Shown: positions 1 to 8,500 of the stretch, one piece after another
Position numbering within the stretch: the first letter of the stretch is position 1
How the letters are laid out: each line of letters begins with the position of its first letter
From: Tsukamurella sp040611135
Lineage (GTDB): Bacteria; Actinomycetota; Actinomycetes; Mycobacteriales; Mycobacteriaceae
NCBI RefSeq assembly: GCF_040611135.1
Contig: NZ_JBEXNL010000005.1
Span: forward strand, 186,001 to 250,000
Direction of reading: 5' to 3'
DNA: 64,000 nucleotides
Notes under the pieces: model-generated
What the model was told of the DNA's origin: nothing
Database searches by the model: none
What the model saw: the letters and a program-made list of their open reading frames with translations, nothing else
Position numbers and translations under genes: made by a program

Positions 1-1
1 C

Positions 2-454
2 GAGGCCGCCACGGGCGAGCGTCGCTTCGCCCGGCACTACGTGCACGCAGCGATGATCGGGCTGGACGGCGAGAAGATGTCCAAGAGCCGCGGGAATCTC
101 GTCTTCGTCTCGAAGCTGCGGCGTGCGGGCGTCGACCCCGCCGCGATCCGGCTCGGCCTGTTCGAGGGGCACTACCGCCAGGACCGGCCGTGGTCCGACG
201 CGGTGCTCCAGCGGGCGCAGGCGCGCCTGGACCTGTGGCGCCGGGCCTTCGCGGCACCGTCGGGCCCCGACGGTGCCGAGCTGATCGCCCGGGTCCGCCG
301 GTACCTGGCGGACGACCTCGACACCCCGCACGCGCTCACCGCCATCGATGCGTGGGCCGAGAAGGCCCTCTCGACGGGTGGTCCGGACGCGGGCGCTCCG
401 GCCGCCGTGGGCGCCGCCGTCGACGCGCTGCTCGGCGTACCTGCCACCGCCTGA
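2..454 (+). CDS. mshC: Mycothiol cysteine ligase MshC, 3' part
   Basis: C-terminal part of the class I tRNA-synthetase-like ligase that joins L-cysteine to GlcN-inositol with ATP, the penultimate step of mycothiol synthesis in the cytoplasm. The reading frame is open from the window edge, so the start lies outside. The KMSKS nucleotide-binding loop is visible as EKMSKSRGN about 20 residues in, preceded by HAAMIGLDG and followed by the helical C-terminal domain. I chose MshC over the close relative CysS because of the short C-terminus and the following PAC2 and metH genes, a pairing known near mshC in mycobacteria. The assignment is firm at family level, slightly less so between MshC and CysS. 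Confidence 0.88.
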   Translation, partial: EAATGERRFARHYVHAAMIGLDGEKMSKSRGNLVFVSKLRRAGVDPAAIRLGLFEGHYRQDRPWSDAVLQRAQARLDLWRRAFAAPSGPDGAELIARVRRYLADDLDTPHALTAIDAWAEKALSTGGPDAGAPAAVGAAVDALLGVPATA

Positions 455-467
455 CGCCCCGACACGC

Positions 468-473
468 TATATT
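468..473 (+). promoter_or_regulatory. -10 box of leaderless promoter
   Basis: TATATT ends six bases before the GTG at 480, so the transcript would begin at the start codon. The box lies in a short AT-rich stretch that stands out from its surroundings. Confidence 0.5.
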
Positions 474-479
474 TCGCCT

Positions 480-791
480 GTGAGGACCGTCAGCGAGCTG
501 GCCCCGGATCTGACCGAGGGCGTCTGGACCGTGCAGACCCGCACGTCGACCTACGTGGTGGATCTGGCAGAGAAGACCCTGATGCGCGCCCCCGGGATCG
601 GCGGCGACTCGGAGGACGAGCAGTGGAGCATCAGCGCGCTCCGGCGCGACTCGGAGGACATCCCGCTCCTCGGCATCAAGAGCTGCCGGGTCGGGGAGTC
701 GGCTCAGTTCTGGGTGCGCGCGGCCGATGACCCGGACGTGCGGACCTGGCGCATCACCACGCCGGTCGTGTCGATCGAACGGATCGGCTAG
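480..791 (+). CDS. Conserved hypothetical protein, 103 aa
   Basis: Small soluble acidic protein with no signal peptide or membrane segment. It begins VRTVSELAPDL and has an alternating hydrophobic and polar pattern suggesting a small beta-rich fold (TSTYVVDL, FWVRAADD, WRITTPVVSIERIG). The GTG start is supported by a TATATT -10 box six bases upstream; longer in-frame extensions would overlap mshC. It sits between mshC and a PAC2 gene on the other strand. I do not recognise a family and give no function. Confidence 0.65.
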   Translation: MRTVSELAPDLTEGVWTVQTRTSTYVVDLAEKTLMRAPGIGGDSEDEQWSISALRRDSEDIPLLGIKSCRVGESAQFWVRAADDPDVRTWRITTPVVSIERIG

Positions 792-816
792 CGCCGCGAC
801 GGATCCGCGGCGCCGA

Positions 817-1671
817 TCACGGGCCCGTTCCGGGATCGCGGCGCCGCAGATACTTCTCGAACTCCTCGGCGAGCGCATCGGCGTCGATGTGCTGCTCGGC
901 GTCCTGCGCCTCGGCGTCGCCCCGCTCCTCGAGCCCGCGGACGTACGCGGCCACGTCCTCGTCGTCCTCGGTCATCTCCGTGACGGACGCCTCCCAGGCC
1001 TCGGCCCGTTCGGGCAGATCACTCAGCGGCACCGCGAGATCCAAGACCTGCTCGACGCGCTGCAGCAGCGCGACGGTGGCCTTCGGGTTCGGGGGCTGCG
1101 AGACGTAGTGCGGCACCGCCGCCCAGAGCGAGATCGCCGGGTACCCGGCCCGCACGCACGCGTCCTGGAGGACCCCGGTGATCCCGGTGGGGCCCTCGTA
1201 CCGGTTCTGCTCCAGCCCGAAGCGCTTCGCGGAGTCCGCGTCGTACCCCGTCCCGGTGACCGGAACCGGACGGGTGTGCGGCGTGTCCGCGAGCAGGGAG
1301 CCGAGGATCACCACGCTGTCGATGTGCAGGTCGGCGAAGATCGTCAGCAGCTGCTCGCAGAACGCGCGCCAGCGGAAGTTCGGCTCGATGCCGCGCAGCA
1401 GGACCACATCGAGGTCGGCCTTGGGCGGACGGCACACCGACAGCGTCGTCGACGGCCAGTCCACGGCCCGGGTCACGCCGTCGACCTGCTTGATCGTCGG
1501 CCGATTGACCTGGAAGTCGTAGAAGTCGTCGGAATCGACCTCGGTCAGCAGCGTCGCGTCCCAGCTCAACTCGAGATGCTCGACGGCGCCCGACGCGGCG
1601 TCGCCCGCGTCGTTCCAGCCCTCGAACGCCGCGATGAGCACGGGGCGGTCGAGGTTCGGTGGATAGATCAC
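817..1671 (-). CDS. PAC2 family protein (proteasome-assembly-chaperone-like)
   Basis: 284-residue PAC2-fold protein. Typical landmarks are VIYPPNLDRPVLIAAFEGW near the start, GWNDAGDAAS, VVLLRGIEPNFRW and VILGSLLADTPHTRPVPVTG. PAC2 proteins in archaea and eukaryotes are proteasome-assembly chaperones; the actinobacterial members have no settled role, though they co-occur with the Pup-proteasome, which is 23 kb away here. The acidic C-terminus (EMTEDDEDVAAY) is probably a flexible tail. I chose GTG at 1671 over a longer start at 1716 because a TACGCT -10 box lies six bases upstream and conserved sequence begins there. It is divergent from metH, with 61 bases between the starts. Confidence 0.85.
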   Translation of the reverse strand: MIYPPNLDRPVLIAAFEGWNDAGDAASGAVEHLELSWDATLLTEVDSDDFYDFQVNRPTIKQVDGVTRAVDWPSTTLSVCRPPKADLDVVLLRGIEPNFRWRAFCEQLLTIFADLHIDSVVILGSLLADTPHTRPVPVTGTGYDADSAKRFGLEQNRYEGPTGITGVLQDACVRAGYPAISLWAAVPHYVSQPPNPKATVALLQRVEQVLDLAVPLSDLPERAEAWEASVTEMTEDDEDVAAYVRGLEERGDAEAQDAEQHIDADALAEEFEKYLRRRDPGTGP

Positions 1672-1677
1672 CGGATC

Positions 1678-1683
1678 AGCGTA
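1678..1683 (-). promoter_or_regulatory. -10 box of leaderless promoter for the PAC2 gene
   Basis: TACGCT on the minus strand, six bases before the GTG at 1671. Confidence 0.5.
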
Positions 1684-1720
1684 CGCGCAGGCCCTGAAGA
1701 GGAGATTCGTCCGCACCGAC

Positions 1721-1726
1721 TACCCT
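1721..1726 (+). promoter_or_regulatory. -10 box of leaderless metH promoter
   Basis: TACCCT ends six bases before the metH ATG. There is no room for a 5' leader or a cobalamin riboswitch if this promoter is used. Confidence 0.5.
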
Positions 1727-1732
1727 GGGACC

Positions 1733-4700
1733 ATGACCCGTACGCATCAGCAGCCGCTGCAGTCGAGTTTCCTGGAGGCGGCGAAACGCCGTGTTCTCAT
1801 AGGCGACGGTGCGATGGGCACGATGTTGCAGGCGGCCGATCTGACCCTGGACGATTTTCTGGGGCTGGAGGGGTGCAACGAGATCCTCAACGACACCCGC
1901 CCGGACGTGCTCGAGGACATCCACCGCGCGTACTTCGCCGCGGGTGCGGACGCCGTCGAGACGAACACCTTCGGTTGCAATCTGAGCAACCTCGGTGACT
2001 ACGACATCGCCGACCGGATCCGGGAGCTGTCGTACAAGGGCGTGGCGATCGCACGGAAGGTCGCGGACGAGTTCGCGGTCGACGGTGAGCCGCGGTTCGT
2101 GCTCGGTTCGATCGGCCCGGGCACCAAGCTGCCCACCCTGGGCCACACGTCGTTCGAGGTGATCCGGGACGCGTACGCGGAAGCCGCGCGGGGCATGCTC
2201 GACGGTGGCGCGGACGCCTTCCTCATCGAGACCTGCCAGGACGTGCTGCAGTCGAAGGCCGCGGTGCTGGGCTGCCATCTGGCGATGGCGGACCTCGATC
2301 GGCGGATTCCGATCATCGTGCACGTCACGGTCGAGACGACGGGCACGATGCTGCTCGGATCGGAGATCGGGGCCGCGCTGACGGCGCTGGAGCCGCTGGG
2401 CATCGACATGATCGGCCTGAACTGCGCGACCGGTCCGGCTGAGATGAGCGAGCACCTGCGGTACCTGTCGCGGCATTCGAGCATCCCCGTGTCGGTCATG
2501 CCGAACGCGGGCCTGCCCGTGCTGGGTAAGAACGGTGCGGAGTATCCGCTGACGCCGGAGGAGTTGGCGGAGGCGCTGTCGGGCTTCGTCGGCGAGTACG
2601 GCTTGGCCTTCGTGGGCGGCTGCTGCGGTACCACCCCCGAGCACATCCGCCAGGTCGCCGAGGCGGTGCGCGTCACCGAGCAGGCGCGGCGCGCGCCGGA
2701 GTCGGAGAGCGCGATCAGCTCCCTGTACACATCGGTGCCGTTCGCGCAGGACAGCTCGATCCTGATGATCGCCGAGCGCACGAACTCCAACGGCTCCAAA
2801 GCCTTCCGCGAGGCGATGCTGGCCGGGGACCACGACAAGTGCGTCGACATCGCCAAGGATCAGATCCGCGACGGCTCGCACATGCTGGACCTCAACGTCG
2901 ACTACGTGGGCCGCGACGGTGCGCTGGACATGGCCGCGCTCGCGGCGCGGCTGGCCACGGCGTCGACGCTGCCGATCATGATCGACTCCACCGAGCCCGA
3001 GGTGATCAAGGCCGGGCTCGAGCACCTCGGCGGACGGTGCGCCGTGAACTCGGTGAACTATGAGGACGGCGACGGTCCTCAGTCGCGGTTCACCAGGATC
3101 ATGGAGCTGGTCAAGGCGCACGGCGCGGCCGTTGTGGCGCTGACGATCGACGAGGAGGGCCAGGCGCGCACCGCCGAGTGGAAGGTGCGGATCGCCGAGC
3201 GCCTCATCACCGACCTCACCGAGAACTGGGGCCTGGCGCTCGACGACATCATCATCGATCCGCTGGTGTTCCCCATCTCGACCGGCCAGGAGGAGGTCCG
3301 TCGGGACGCTCTCGAGACCATCGAGGCCGTGCGGATCCTGCACGCGAAGTACTCGAGCCTGCACTTCACCGTCGGCCTGTCGAACGTGAGCTTCGGCCTG
3401 AACCCGGCCGCTCGGCAGGTGCTGAACTCGGTGTTCCTGCACGAGCTGACCGAGGCCGGCCTGGATTCGGCGATCCTGCACGCGTCGAAGATCCTGCCGA
3501 TGAGCAAGATCGAGGACGTGCAGCGCGAGACCGCGCTCGACCTGGTCTACGACCGACGGGGTCTCGACGGCCTGCAGTCCGAGGGCGACCCGGACTACTT
3601 GCCGCTGACCAAGCTGATGGCGCTGTTCGAGGGCGTCTCCGCTGCGGGTGCGCGGGAGTCCCGTGCGCAGGAGCTGGCGAAGCTGCCGCTGTTCGAGCGC
3701 CTCGAGCGGCGCATCGTCGACGGTGAGCGCGAGGGCCTCGACGCCGATCTGGATGCGGCGCTGCTGGAGAAGCCCGCGCTGGCGATCATCAACGAGACGC
3801 TGCTGGCCGGCATGAAGACGGTCGGCGAGCTGTTCGGCTCCGGGCAGATGCAGCTGCCCTTCGTGCTGCAGTCCGCCGAGGTGATGAAGGCGGCCGTCGC
3901 GTACCTCGAGCCGCACATGGAAAAAGCAGAGACCGACGGCGGGGACAACAGGGCGGGCAAGGGTCGTATCGTGCTGGCGACCGTCAAGGGCGACGTGCAC
4001 GACATCGGGAAGAACCTCGTCGACATCATCCTGAGCAACAACGGCTACGAGGTGGTCAACATCGGCATTAAGCAGCCGATCGCCGCGATCGTCGAGGCCG
4101 CGGAGGACAAGCACGCCGACGTCATCGGCATGTCCGGACTGCTCGTGAAGTCCACCGTGGTGATGAAGGAGAACCTGCAGGAGCTCAACACCCGCGGGCT
4201 GGGGGAGAAGTACCCCGTGCTGCTCGGCGGCGCCGCGCTCACCCGCGCGTACGTCGAGACCGACCTCGCGGAGGTCTACGACGGCGAGGTCAGCTACGCC
4301 CGCGACGCGTTCGAGGGCCTGCGCCTGATGGACGACATCATGTCGCTCAAGCGGGGCGAGGGGCCGGATCCGGACAGCCCCGAGGCCATCGCCGCCGCGG
4401 AGAAGGCCCGCGAGCGCAAGGAGCGGCACGCCCGTAGCAAGCGGATCGCCGAGAAGCGCAAGGCCGAAGCCGCGCCCGTCGTCGTCCCCGACCGCTCCGA
4501 CGTGGCACTCGACTTCGAGGTCGCGACCCCGCCGTTCTGGGGCACCCGCGTCGTGAAGGGCATCGCGATCAGTGAGTACGCGTCCCTGCTCGACGAGCGG
4601 GCGCTGTTCTTCGGCCAATGGGGCCTGCGTGGCGCCCGCAAGGGTGAGGGCCCGTCGTACGAGGAACTGGTGGAGACCGAGGGGCGGCCCCGGCTGCGGT

Positions 4701-5353
4701 ACTGGCTCGACAAGCTCAAGTCCGACCACATCCTCGACCACGCCGCCGTGGTCTACGGCTACTTCCCGGCGGTGAGCCACGGCAACACCATCGACGTGCT
4801 CGAATCGCCGGATCCCGATGCGCCCGTGCGGTACTCGTTCGAATTCCCGCGGCAGCAGCGGGGCCGGTTCCTCGCGATCTCGGACTTCATCCGCGACCGC
4901 GACACCGCCCGCGAGCGCGGCGAGGTGGACGTGCTGCCCTTCCAGCTGGTCACCATGGGGCAGCCGATTGCCGACGCGGCGAACGAGTTGTTCGCCGCCA
5001 ACAGCTACCGGGACTACCTGGAGCTCCACGGCATCGGCGTGCAGCTCACCGAGGCCCTCGCCGAGCGGTGGCACCAGCGCGTGCGGCAGGAGCTGATCCT
5101 GCCCGGCGGCCGGAAGGTCGCCGACACCGATCCCAACGCGGTCACCGACTTCTTCGACCTCAAGTACCTCGGCGCGCGCTACAGCTTCGGCTACGGGGCG
5201 TGCCCCGAGCTCGAGGACCGGCGCAAGATGGTCGAGCTGCTCCAGCCCGAGCGGATCGGCGTCGAGCTCTCCGAGGAACTGCAACTGCACCCCGAGCAGT
5301 CCACCGACGCCTTCGTCCTCACCCACCCCGAGGCGAAGTACTTCAACACGTAG
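1733..5353 (+). CDS. metH: Cobalamin-dependent methionine synthase MetH
   Basis: 1206-residue cytoplasmic enzyme that transfers the methyl group of 5-methyl-tetrahydrofolate to homocysteine through methylcobalamin. Domains in order: homocysteine/zinc domain at about 15-330 with zinc ligands Cys231, Cys297 and Cys298 (GLNCATG, GGCCGTT); pterin-binding barrel at about 340-600; B12 cap and B12 domain at about 650-860 with the DxHxxG cobalt ligand His756 (GDVHDIGKN); and AdoMet reactivation domain at about 900-1206 (YSFGYGACPEL, ending EAKYFNT). The full family length is present with no frameshift. It is an obvious client of the corrin genes at 40-58 kb. The ATG is supported by a -10 box directly upstream. 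Confidence 0.98.
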   Translation: MTRTHQQPLQSSFLEAAKRRVLIGDGAMGTMLQAADLTLDDFLGLEGCNEILNDTRPDVLEDIHRAYFAAGADAVETNTFGCNLSNLGDYDIADRIRELSYKGVAIARKVADEFAVDGEPRFVLGSIGPGTKLPTLGHTSFEVIRDAYAEAARGMLDGGADAFLIETCQDVLQSKAAVLGCHLAMADLDRRIPIIVHVTVETTGTMLLGSEIGAALTALEPLGIDMIGLNCATGPAEMSEHLRYLSRHSSIPVSVMPNAGLPVLGKNGAEYPLTPEELAEALSGFVGEYGLAFVGGCCGTTPEHIRQVAEAVRVTEQARRAPESESAISSLYTSVPFAQDSSILMIAERTNSNGSKAFREAMLAGDHDKCVDIAKDQIRDGSHMLDLNVDYVGRDGALDMAALAARLATASTLPIMIDSTEPEVIKAGLEHLGGRCAVNSVNYEDGDGPQSRFTRIMELVKAHGAAVVALTIDEEGQARTAEWKVRIAERLITDLTENWGLALDDIIIDPLVFPISTGQEEVRRDALETIEAVRILHAKYSSLHFTVGLSNVSFGLNPAARQVLNSVFLHELTEAGLDSAILHASKILPMSKIEDVQRETALDLVYDRRGLDGLQSEGDPDYLPLTKLMALFEGVSAAGARESRAQELAKLPLFERLERRIVDGEREGLDADLDAALLEKPALAIINETLLAGMKTVGELFGSGQMQLPFVLQSAEVMKAAVAYLEPHMEKAETDGGDNRAGKGRIVLATVKGDVHDIGKNLVDIILSNNGYEVVNIGIKQPIAAIVEAAEDKHADVIGMSGLLVKSTVVMKENLQELNTRGLGEKYPVLLGGAALTRAYVETDLAEVYDGEVSYARDAFEGLRLMDDIMSLKRGEGPDPDSPEAIAAAEKARERKERHARSKRIAEKRKAEAAPVVVPDRSDVALDFEVATPPFWGTRVVKGIAISEYASLLDERALFFGQWGLRGARKGEGPSYEELVETEGRPRLRYWLDKLKSDHILDHAAVVYGYFPAVSHGNTIDVLESPDPDAPVRYSFEFPRQQRGRFLAISDFIRDRDTARERGEVDVLPFQLVTMGQPIADAANELFAANSYRDYLELHGIGVQLTEALAERWHQRVRQELILPGGRKVADTDPNAVTDFFDLKYLGARYSFGYGACPELEDRRKMVELLQPERIGVELSEELQLHPEQSTDAFVLTHPEAKYFNT

Positions 5354-5363
5354 GCCGCCGGCT

Positions 5364-5540
5364 GTGGACGATTACAGACTGCACCTGCAGGCCGGGGAGC
5401 CCGGCGAGCCCGCGTGGTTCTGGCGGCTCGACGATGCCGCCGGCCTGCAGATCGCAGCGTCGACCGCGGGGTCGCTCGACGGTGCCCTCGACGCTGTCAA
5501 GGCGGTGGTCTCCGCGCTGGGACTGGACGGACGTCAGTAG
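5364..5540 (+). CDS. Small hypothetical protein, 58 aa
   Basis: A GTG-initiated frame 10 bases after metH, reading DDYRLHLQAGEPG then WFWRLDDAAGLQIAAS and ending LGLDGRQ. It uses typical high-GC third positions and has no internal stop. The aromatic WxWR, then AxGxxIAxS, then a helix containing AVKAVV faintly recalls YegP/DUF1508 modules, but the match is weak and by eye only. It overlaps the convergent Uma2 gene by seven bases. It may be co-transcribed with metH. Moderate confidence that it is translated; no function proposed. Confidence 0.5.
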   Translation: MDDYRLHLQAGEPGEPAWFWRLDDAAGLQIAASTAGSLDGALDAVKAVVSALGLDGRQ

Positions 5541-6070
5541 GCGAGAGCAGCGAGGTCGATGTCCAGCGCGGTGGGCACATCGGTGTGGATCCGACCGGTC
5601 ACCGTCCGCCCCTCGTACCGACCGTTGACCAGCGCGAGTACCTCGGCGGACGGACCGTCGAGGTCGATGATCCAGTAGTGCGGAATGCCGGCTGCCGCGT
5701 ACTCATCGCGCTTGATCACGCGGTCGCGGCGGCCCGAACCCGGCGAAAGGATCTCGACCGCAACGACGACATCGCCCGCGGTGAGCGGCTCGGACGCGCT
5801 CGCCCGGATGACCAGTACATCGGGTTGGCGGACCGTCGCAGGGCGATGATGGACAATGACGTCCGTCTCGTCGTACACCTCGAAGTCGCCCGATAGCTGC
5901 GCCTCGATCGCGTTCGCCAGACGCCGGATCGCTCGTGTGTGCTTCAGTCTCGGACTCGGCGACACTTCTAGTACCCCCCGGCACAGTTCAGCACGCCGCA
6001 GCGATTCGTCCTCCCCCAAGGCGAACCAGTCCTCCAGCGTCAACGGCGCGGGATTCGGTGCAGCGGTCAT
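5534..6070 (-). CDS. Uma2-family (DUF820) putative endonuclease, copy A
   Basis: 178-residue member of the Uma2 family, whose fold belongs to the PD-(D/E)XK nuclease group. Landmarks are LTLEDWFALGEDESLRRAEL at the N-terminus, RQPDVLVI, the core VAVEILSPGS, DRVIKRDEYAAAG with the likely catalytic lysine, and HYWIIDLDGPSAEVL. These proteins are abundant in cyanobacteria and actinobacteria and their cellular role is unknown. The ATG at 6070 is chosen because a TACCAT -10 box precedes it by seven bases and because it matches the start of neighbouring copy B. The first and last thirds are close to copy B while the middle differs. Confidence 0.85.
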   Translation of the reverse strand: MTAAPNPAPLTLEDWFALGEDESLRRAELCRGVLEVSPSPRLKHTRAIRRLANAIEAQLSGDFEVYDETDVIVHHRPATVRQPDVLVIRASASEPLTAGDVVVAVEILSPGSGRRDRVIKRDEYAAAGIPHYWIIDLDGPSAEVLALVNGRYEGRTVTGRIHTDVPTALDIDLAALAY

Positions 6071-6077
6071 GTCATCG

Positions 6078-6083
6078 ATGGTA
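6078..6083 (-). promoter_or_regulatory. -10 box of leaderless promoter, Uma2 copy A
   Basis: TACCAT on the minus strand ends seven bases before the ATG at 6070. Confidence 0.45.
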
Positions 6084-6128
6084 CGACGGAGCACCGACAG
6101 CTGCTGCGAGCTCAGCGCAGGCCACGGA

Positions 6129-6671
6129 TCAGCGCTGAAGGTCGGCAAGGTCCACGACGAGGGGGAGGTCACCGTCGACCTGGATGCGTTCGGTGACGAC
6201 GGATCCCTCGTACCGCCCATCCACGAGGGTCAGTACCTCGGCGGACGGGCCGTCGAGGTCGATGATCCAGTAGTTCGGGATGCCGGCGGCTGCGTACTCG
6301 GCGCGCTTGGTCCAGCGATCTCGTTGCAGGGATGTGGGCGAGAGGATCTCGATAGCGAGGAGTACATCGCGCGCGGTGATCGGAGCTGCAGCGCCCGCGC
6401 GAAGGATCAGCACGTCGGGTTGGCGCACGGTGGGCCGCGTACCCCCGTCGAGAATCACGTCGAGCTCGTGCAGTACGCGGAACTGCCGATGCGAAACCTG
6501 CGCCCGCAGTTGCCCCGCAATACTGAGAAGGGCGTCGGAATGCTCAGGTCTCGGACTCGGCGACACTTCCAGTACCCCCCGGCACACTTCCGCACGCCGC
6601 AGCGATTCGTCCTCCCCCAAGGCGAACCAGTCCTCCAGCGTGAGCAACGCGGGATCGGGTGCGGCGGTCAT
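6129..6671 (-). CDS. Uma2-family (DUF820) putative endonuclease, copy B
   Basis: 180-residue paralogue of the adjacent copy A, same strand, with 58 bases between its stop and copy A's start. It has the same core: RQPDVLILRAG, LLAIEILSPTSLQRDR, WTKRAEYAAAGIPNYW and IIDLDGPSAEVL. The N-terminal 45 residues are nearly identical to copy A at both protein and DNA level, whereas residues of about 50-85 are clearly different. Its own TAGCAT -10 box lies six bases before the ATG, so the copies are probably transcribed separately. Nuclease activity is inferred from the family only. Confidence 0.85.
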   Translation of the reverse strand: MTAAPDPALLTLEDWFALGEDESLRRAEVCRGVLEVSPSPRPEHSDALLSIAGQLRAQVSHRQFRVLHELDVILDGGTRPTVRQPDVLILRAGAAAPITARDVLLAIEILSPTSLQRDRWTKRAEYAAAGIPNYWIIDLDGPSAEVLTLVDGRYEGSVVTERIQVDGDLPLVVDLADLQR

Positions 6672-6677
6672 GAACCG

Positions 6678-6683
6678 ATGCTA
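6678..6683 (-). promoter_or_regulatory. -10 box of leaderless promoter, Uma2 copy B
   Basis: TAGCAT on the minus strand ends six bases before the ATG at 6671. Confidence 0.45.
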
Positions 6684-6703
6684 CTGCGAACCCCTGACAC
6701 CGA

Positions 6704-8416
6704 CTACTGCTTCGTCACCCGGCTGGTCGGCGTTGGCAGGTTCGGGGTGGCCTGCAGGTACTTCTCGAGCGCGTCCAAGTCGATGCCGCCGACGGTGAGG
6801 TCGGTGGACCGCGTGAACTCGCTGAACCCGTCGCCGCCGGCGGCGAGGAAGTTGTTCGTGGTCACGCGGTACTTCGCGACGGTGTTGATCGGCTGGTCGC
6901 CGATCTTCACACTGTCCCGCACCACCTTCCGGTTCGGTGCGCCGTTCGGGTCGTAGCTGTAGGTGATGCCCGACGGTGCCAGGACCGTCGCCTTCGCCGG
7001 GTTCTGCCACTGCTGCTCCAGCAGGTCGATGATCTGCTGACCGGTCAGGGAGACGGTCACGACCTGGTTGCCGAAGGGCTGGACGGTGTACGCCGCGCCG
7101 TAGGTCACGTCGCCGCCCTTGAGGTCGGCGCGAACGCCGCCCGGGTTCATCAGCGCGATCTGGCCGGAGGCCTCGTTCGGGGGTCGGGTGGTGAAGAGCA
7201 TCGCGTCGGCGATCACATCGCCGAGCGGGGAGTCGCCGCCGGGGAACGGGTCGCGCTTGAGGTCCGTCGGGATCCTGCCGATCACGCGGTCGGCGCGCGG
7301 CTTCGCCTCCTGGGCGTAGAAGTCGACGAGGCGCTGCGTGGCGGCGTCGGCCGGGATGTCGCGGCCGACGACGCGGTTGATCGCGGTCGCCTTCGCCGCA
7401 GGCCCGCTGAAATCGAGGGTGATGTCGGTGATCAGGCGGCCGTAGGACGCCGCCTGCGTGACGGTGCGACCGTCGATCGTGCAGTTGTAGGCCTGGTGTG
7501 AATGGGCCGTGATCAGGGAGGTCACCGCGGGATCGATCCGCTTCGCCAGGTCCGGGACGGGGGAGGAGACGTCCTTGCACGCGTTCGGGTCGGCCTCGCC
7601 GGTGTCCTTCTGTGCGCCGCCGTCGTGCATCGTCGCGATGATCGCCTGGGCGCCGGCGGCCTTGATCTCGGGCACGTACTTGTTGATGGCGTCGGCCTCG
7701 TCGCCGAAGGTGTAGCCGCGCACGCCCTCCGGCGCGACGATGGTCGCGGTCTCGGGCGTCACGGTGCCGATCACGGCGATCTTCTTGCCCGCGACCTCGA
7801 ACATCTTCCACGGGACGGTCCCGGGCGGCAGCTGGCCCTGCGCGTTGGTCACGTTCGCCGCGAGGTACTGGTACGCAGCGCCGGTGAACGGGTCGCCGGG
7901 CTCGCAGCCCTGGGGCGCGCAGCCGCCCTTCTGCAGGCGCTCCAGTTCGATGGTGCCGTGGTCGAACTCGTGGTTACCGACGGACGATGCCTGCAGGCCG
8001 ACCGAGTTGAGGAACTTCACCGTCGGCTCGTCGCGGAACAGCGCGGAGACGAGCGGGCTGGCGCTGACCAGGTCGCCGGCGGCCACGGTGAGGTTGTCGG
8101 GGTACCGCTTCCGGAGGCGCTGCAGCGCGGTCGCGAAGTAGACGGCGCCGCCGGCGTCCTTGCCGCCGATCTTCCCGGTCGAGCCGCTCGGCGGCTGCAG
8201 GTTGCCATGGAAGTCGTTGAACGCCAGCAGGTGCACCTGTCCGGGCTTCGCAGCCGGCAGATCGTCGGTGCCGGGGACGGTGAAACTCGCCGTTGCACCC
8301 GACGGCGCCGCTGCGGAGGACGACGGTGCCGCATCGCTCCCCGACGTGCCGCAACTCGCGACCAGTGCGGCCGAAGCGGTCAGGGCGAGGGCTGCGAGCA
8401 ACCTGCTATTGCGCAT
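6704..8416 (-). CDS. Secreted 5'-nucleotidase/UDP-sugar hydrolase-like lipoprotein
   Basis: 570-residue UshA-type metallophosphatase. A signal peptide ends in the lipobox LVASC, so the mature enzyme is probably a lipoprotein on the outer face of the membrane, followed by a Ser/Ala-rich linker. The calcineurin-like domain (about 50-320) shows the metal motifs LLAFNDFHGNL, AAGDLVSASP, GNHEFDHG and ITAHSHQ. The 5'-nucleotidase C-terminal domain (about 360-540) ends in TTNNFLAAGGDGFSEF, the substrate-binding loop. Expected role: release of nucleosides and phosphate from extracellular nucleotides. An in-frame GTG nine bases upstream (8425) is an alternative start. It appears to be a single gene. 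Confidence 0.92.
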   Translation of the reverse strand: MRNSRLLAALALTASAALVASCGTSGSDAAPSSSAAAPSGATASFTVPGTDDLPAAKPGQVHLLAFNDFHGNLQPPSGSTGKIGGKDAGGAVYFATALQRLRKRYPDNLTVAAGDLVSASPLVSALFRDEPTVKFLNSVGLQASSVGNHEFDHGTIELERLQKGGCAPQGCEPGDPFTGAAYQYLAANVTNAQGQLPPGTVPWKMFEVAGKKIAVIGTVTPETATIVAPEGVRGYTFGDEADAINKYVPEIKAAGAQAIIATMHDGGAQKDTGEADPNACKDVSSPVPDLAKRIDPAVTSLITAHSHQAYNCTIDGRTVTQAASYGRLITDITLDFSGPAAKATAINRVVGRDIPADAATQRLVDFYAQEAKPRADRVIGRIPTDLKRDPFPGGDSPLGDVIADAMLFTTRPPNEASGQIALMNPGGVRADLKGGDVTYGAAYTVQPFGNQVVTVSLTGQQIIDLLEQQWQNPAKATVLAPSGITYSYDPNGAPNRKVVRDSVKIGDQPINTVAKYRVTTNNFLAAGGDGFSEFTRSTDLTVGGIDLDALEKYLQATPNLPTPTSRVTKQ

Positions 8417-8487
8417 GCATCGCACTCAAACACAGAGATCCGTCGTTCGGGTGACGAATGAATTAACACCTCGGATGACCGGGCGCA

Positions 8488-8493
8488 TAGGGT
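8488..8493 (+). promoter_or_regulatory. -10 box of leaderless promoter, HAD gene
   Basis: TAGGGT ends seven bases before the ATG at 8501, which favours that start over the in-frame GTG at 8492. Confidence 0.5.
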
Positions 8494-8500
8494 GCACGCC

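Larger units (their letters stand above)
5949..6671 (-). repeat. Direct repeat of about 120 bases at the 5' ends of the two Uma2 genes
   Basis: The 5' coding ends of copy A (about 5949-6070) and copy B (about 6545-6671) differ at only around a dozen positions over 120 bases, far fewer than in the middle of the genes. This is a recent tandem duplication or a tract homogenised by gene conversion. Recombination between the repeats would delete or fuse one copy. Confidence 0.8.

Noticed and set aside
1676..5326. A 1216-codon open frame on the minus strand opposite metH
   Set aside because: It is the mirror of metH in high-GC DNA. The composition (long runs rich in Leu, Arg, Gln, Val, Asp and Gly) matches an antisense shadow, and metH on the plus strand is unmistakable.
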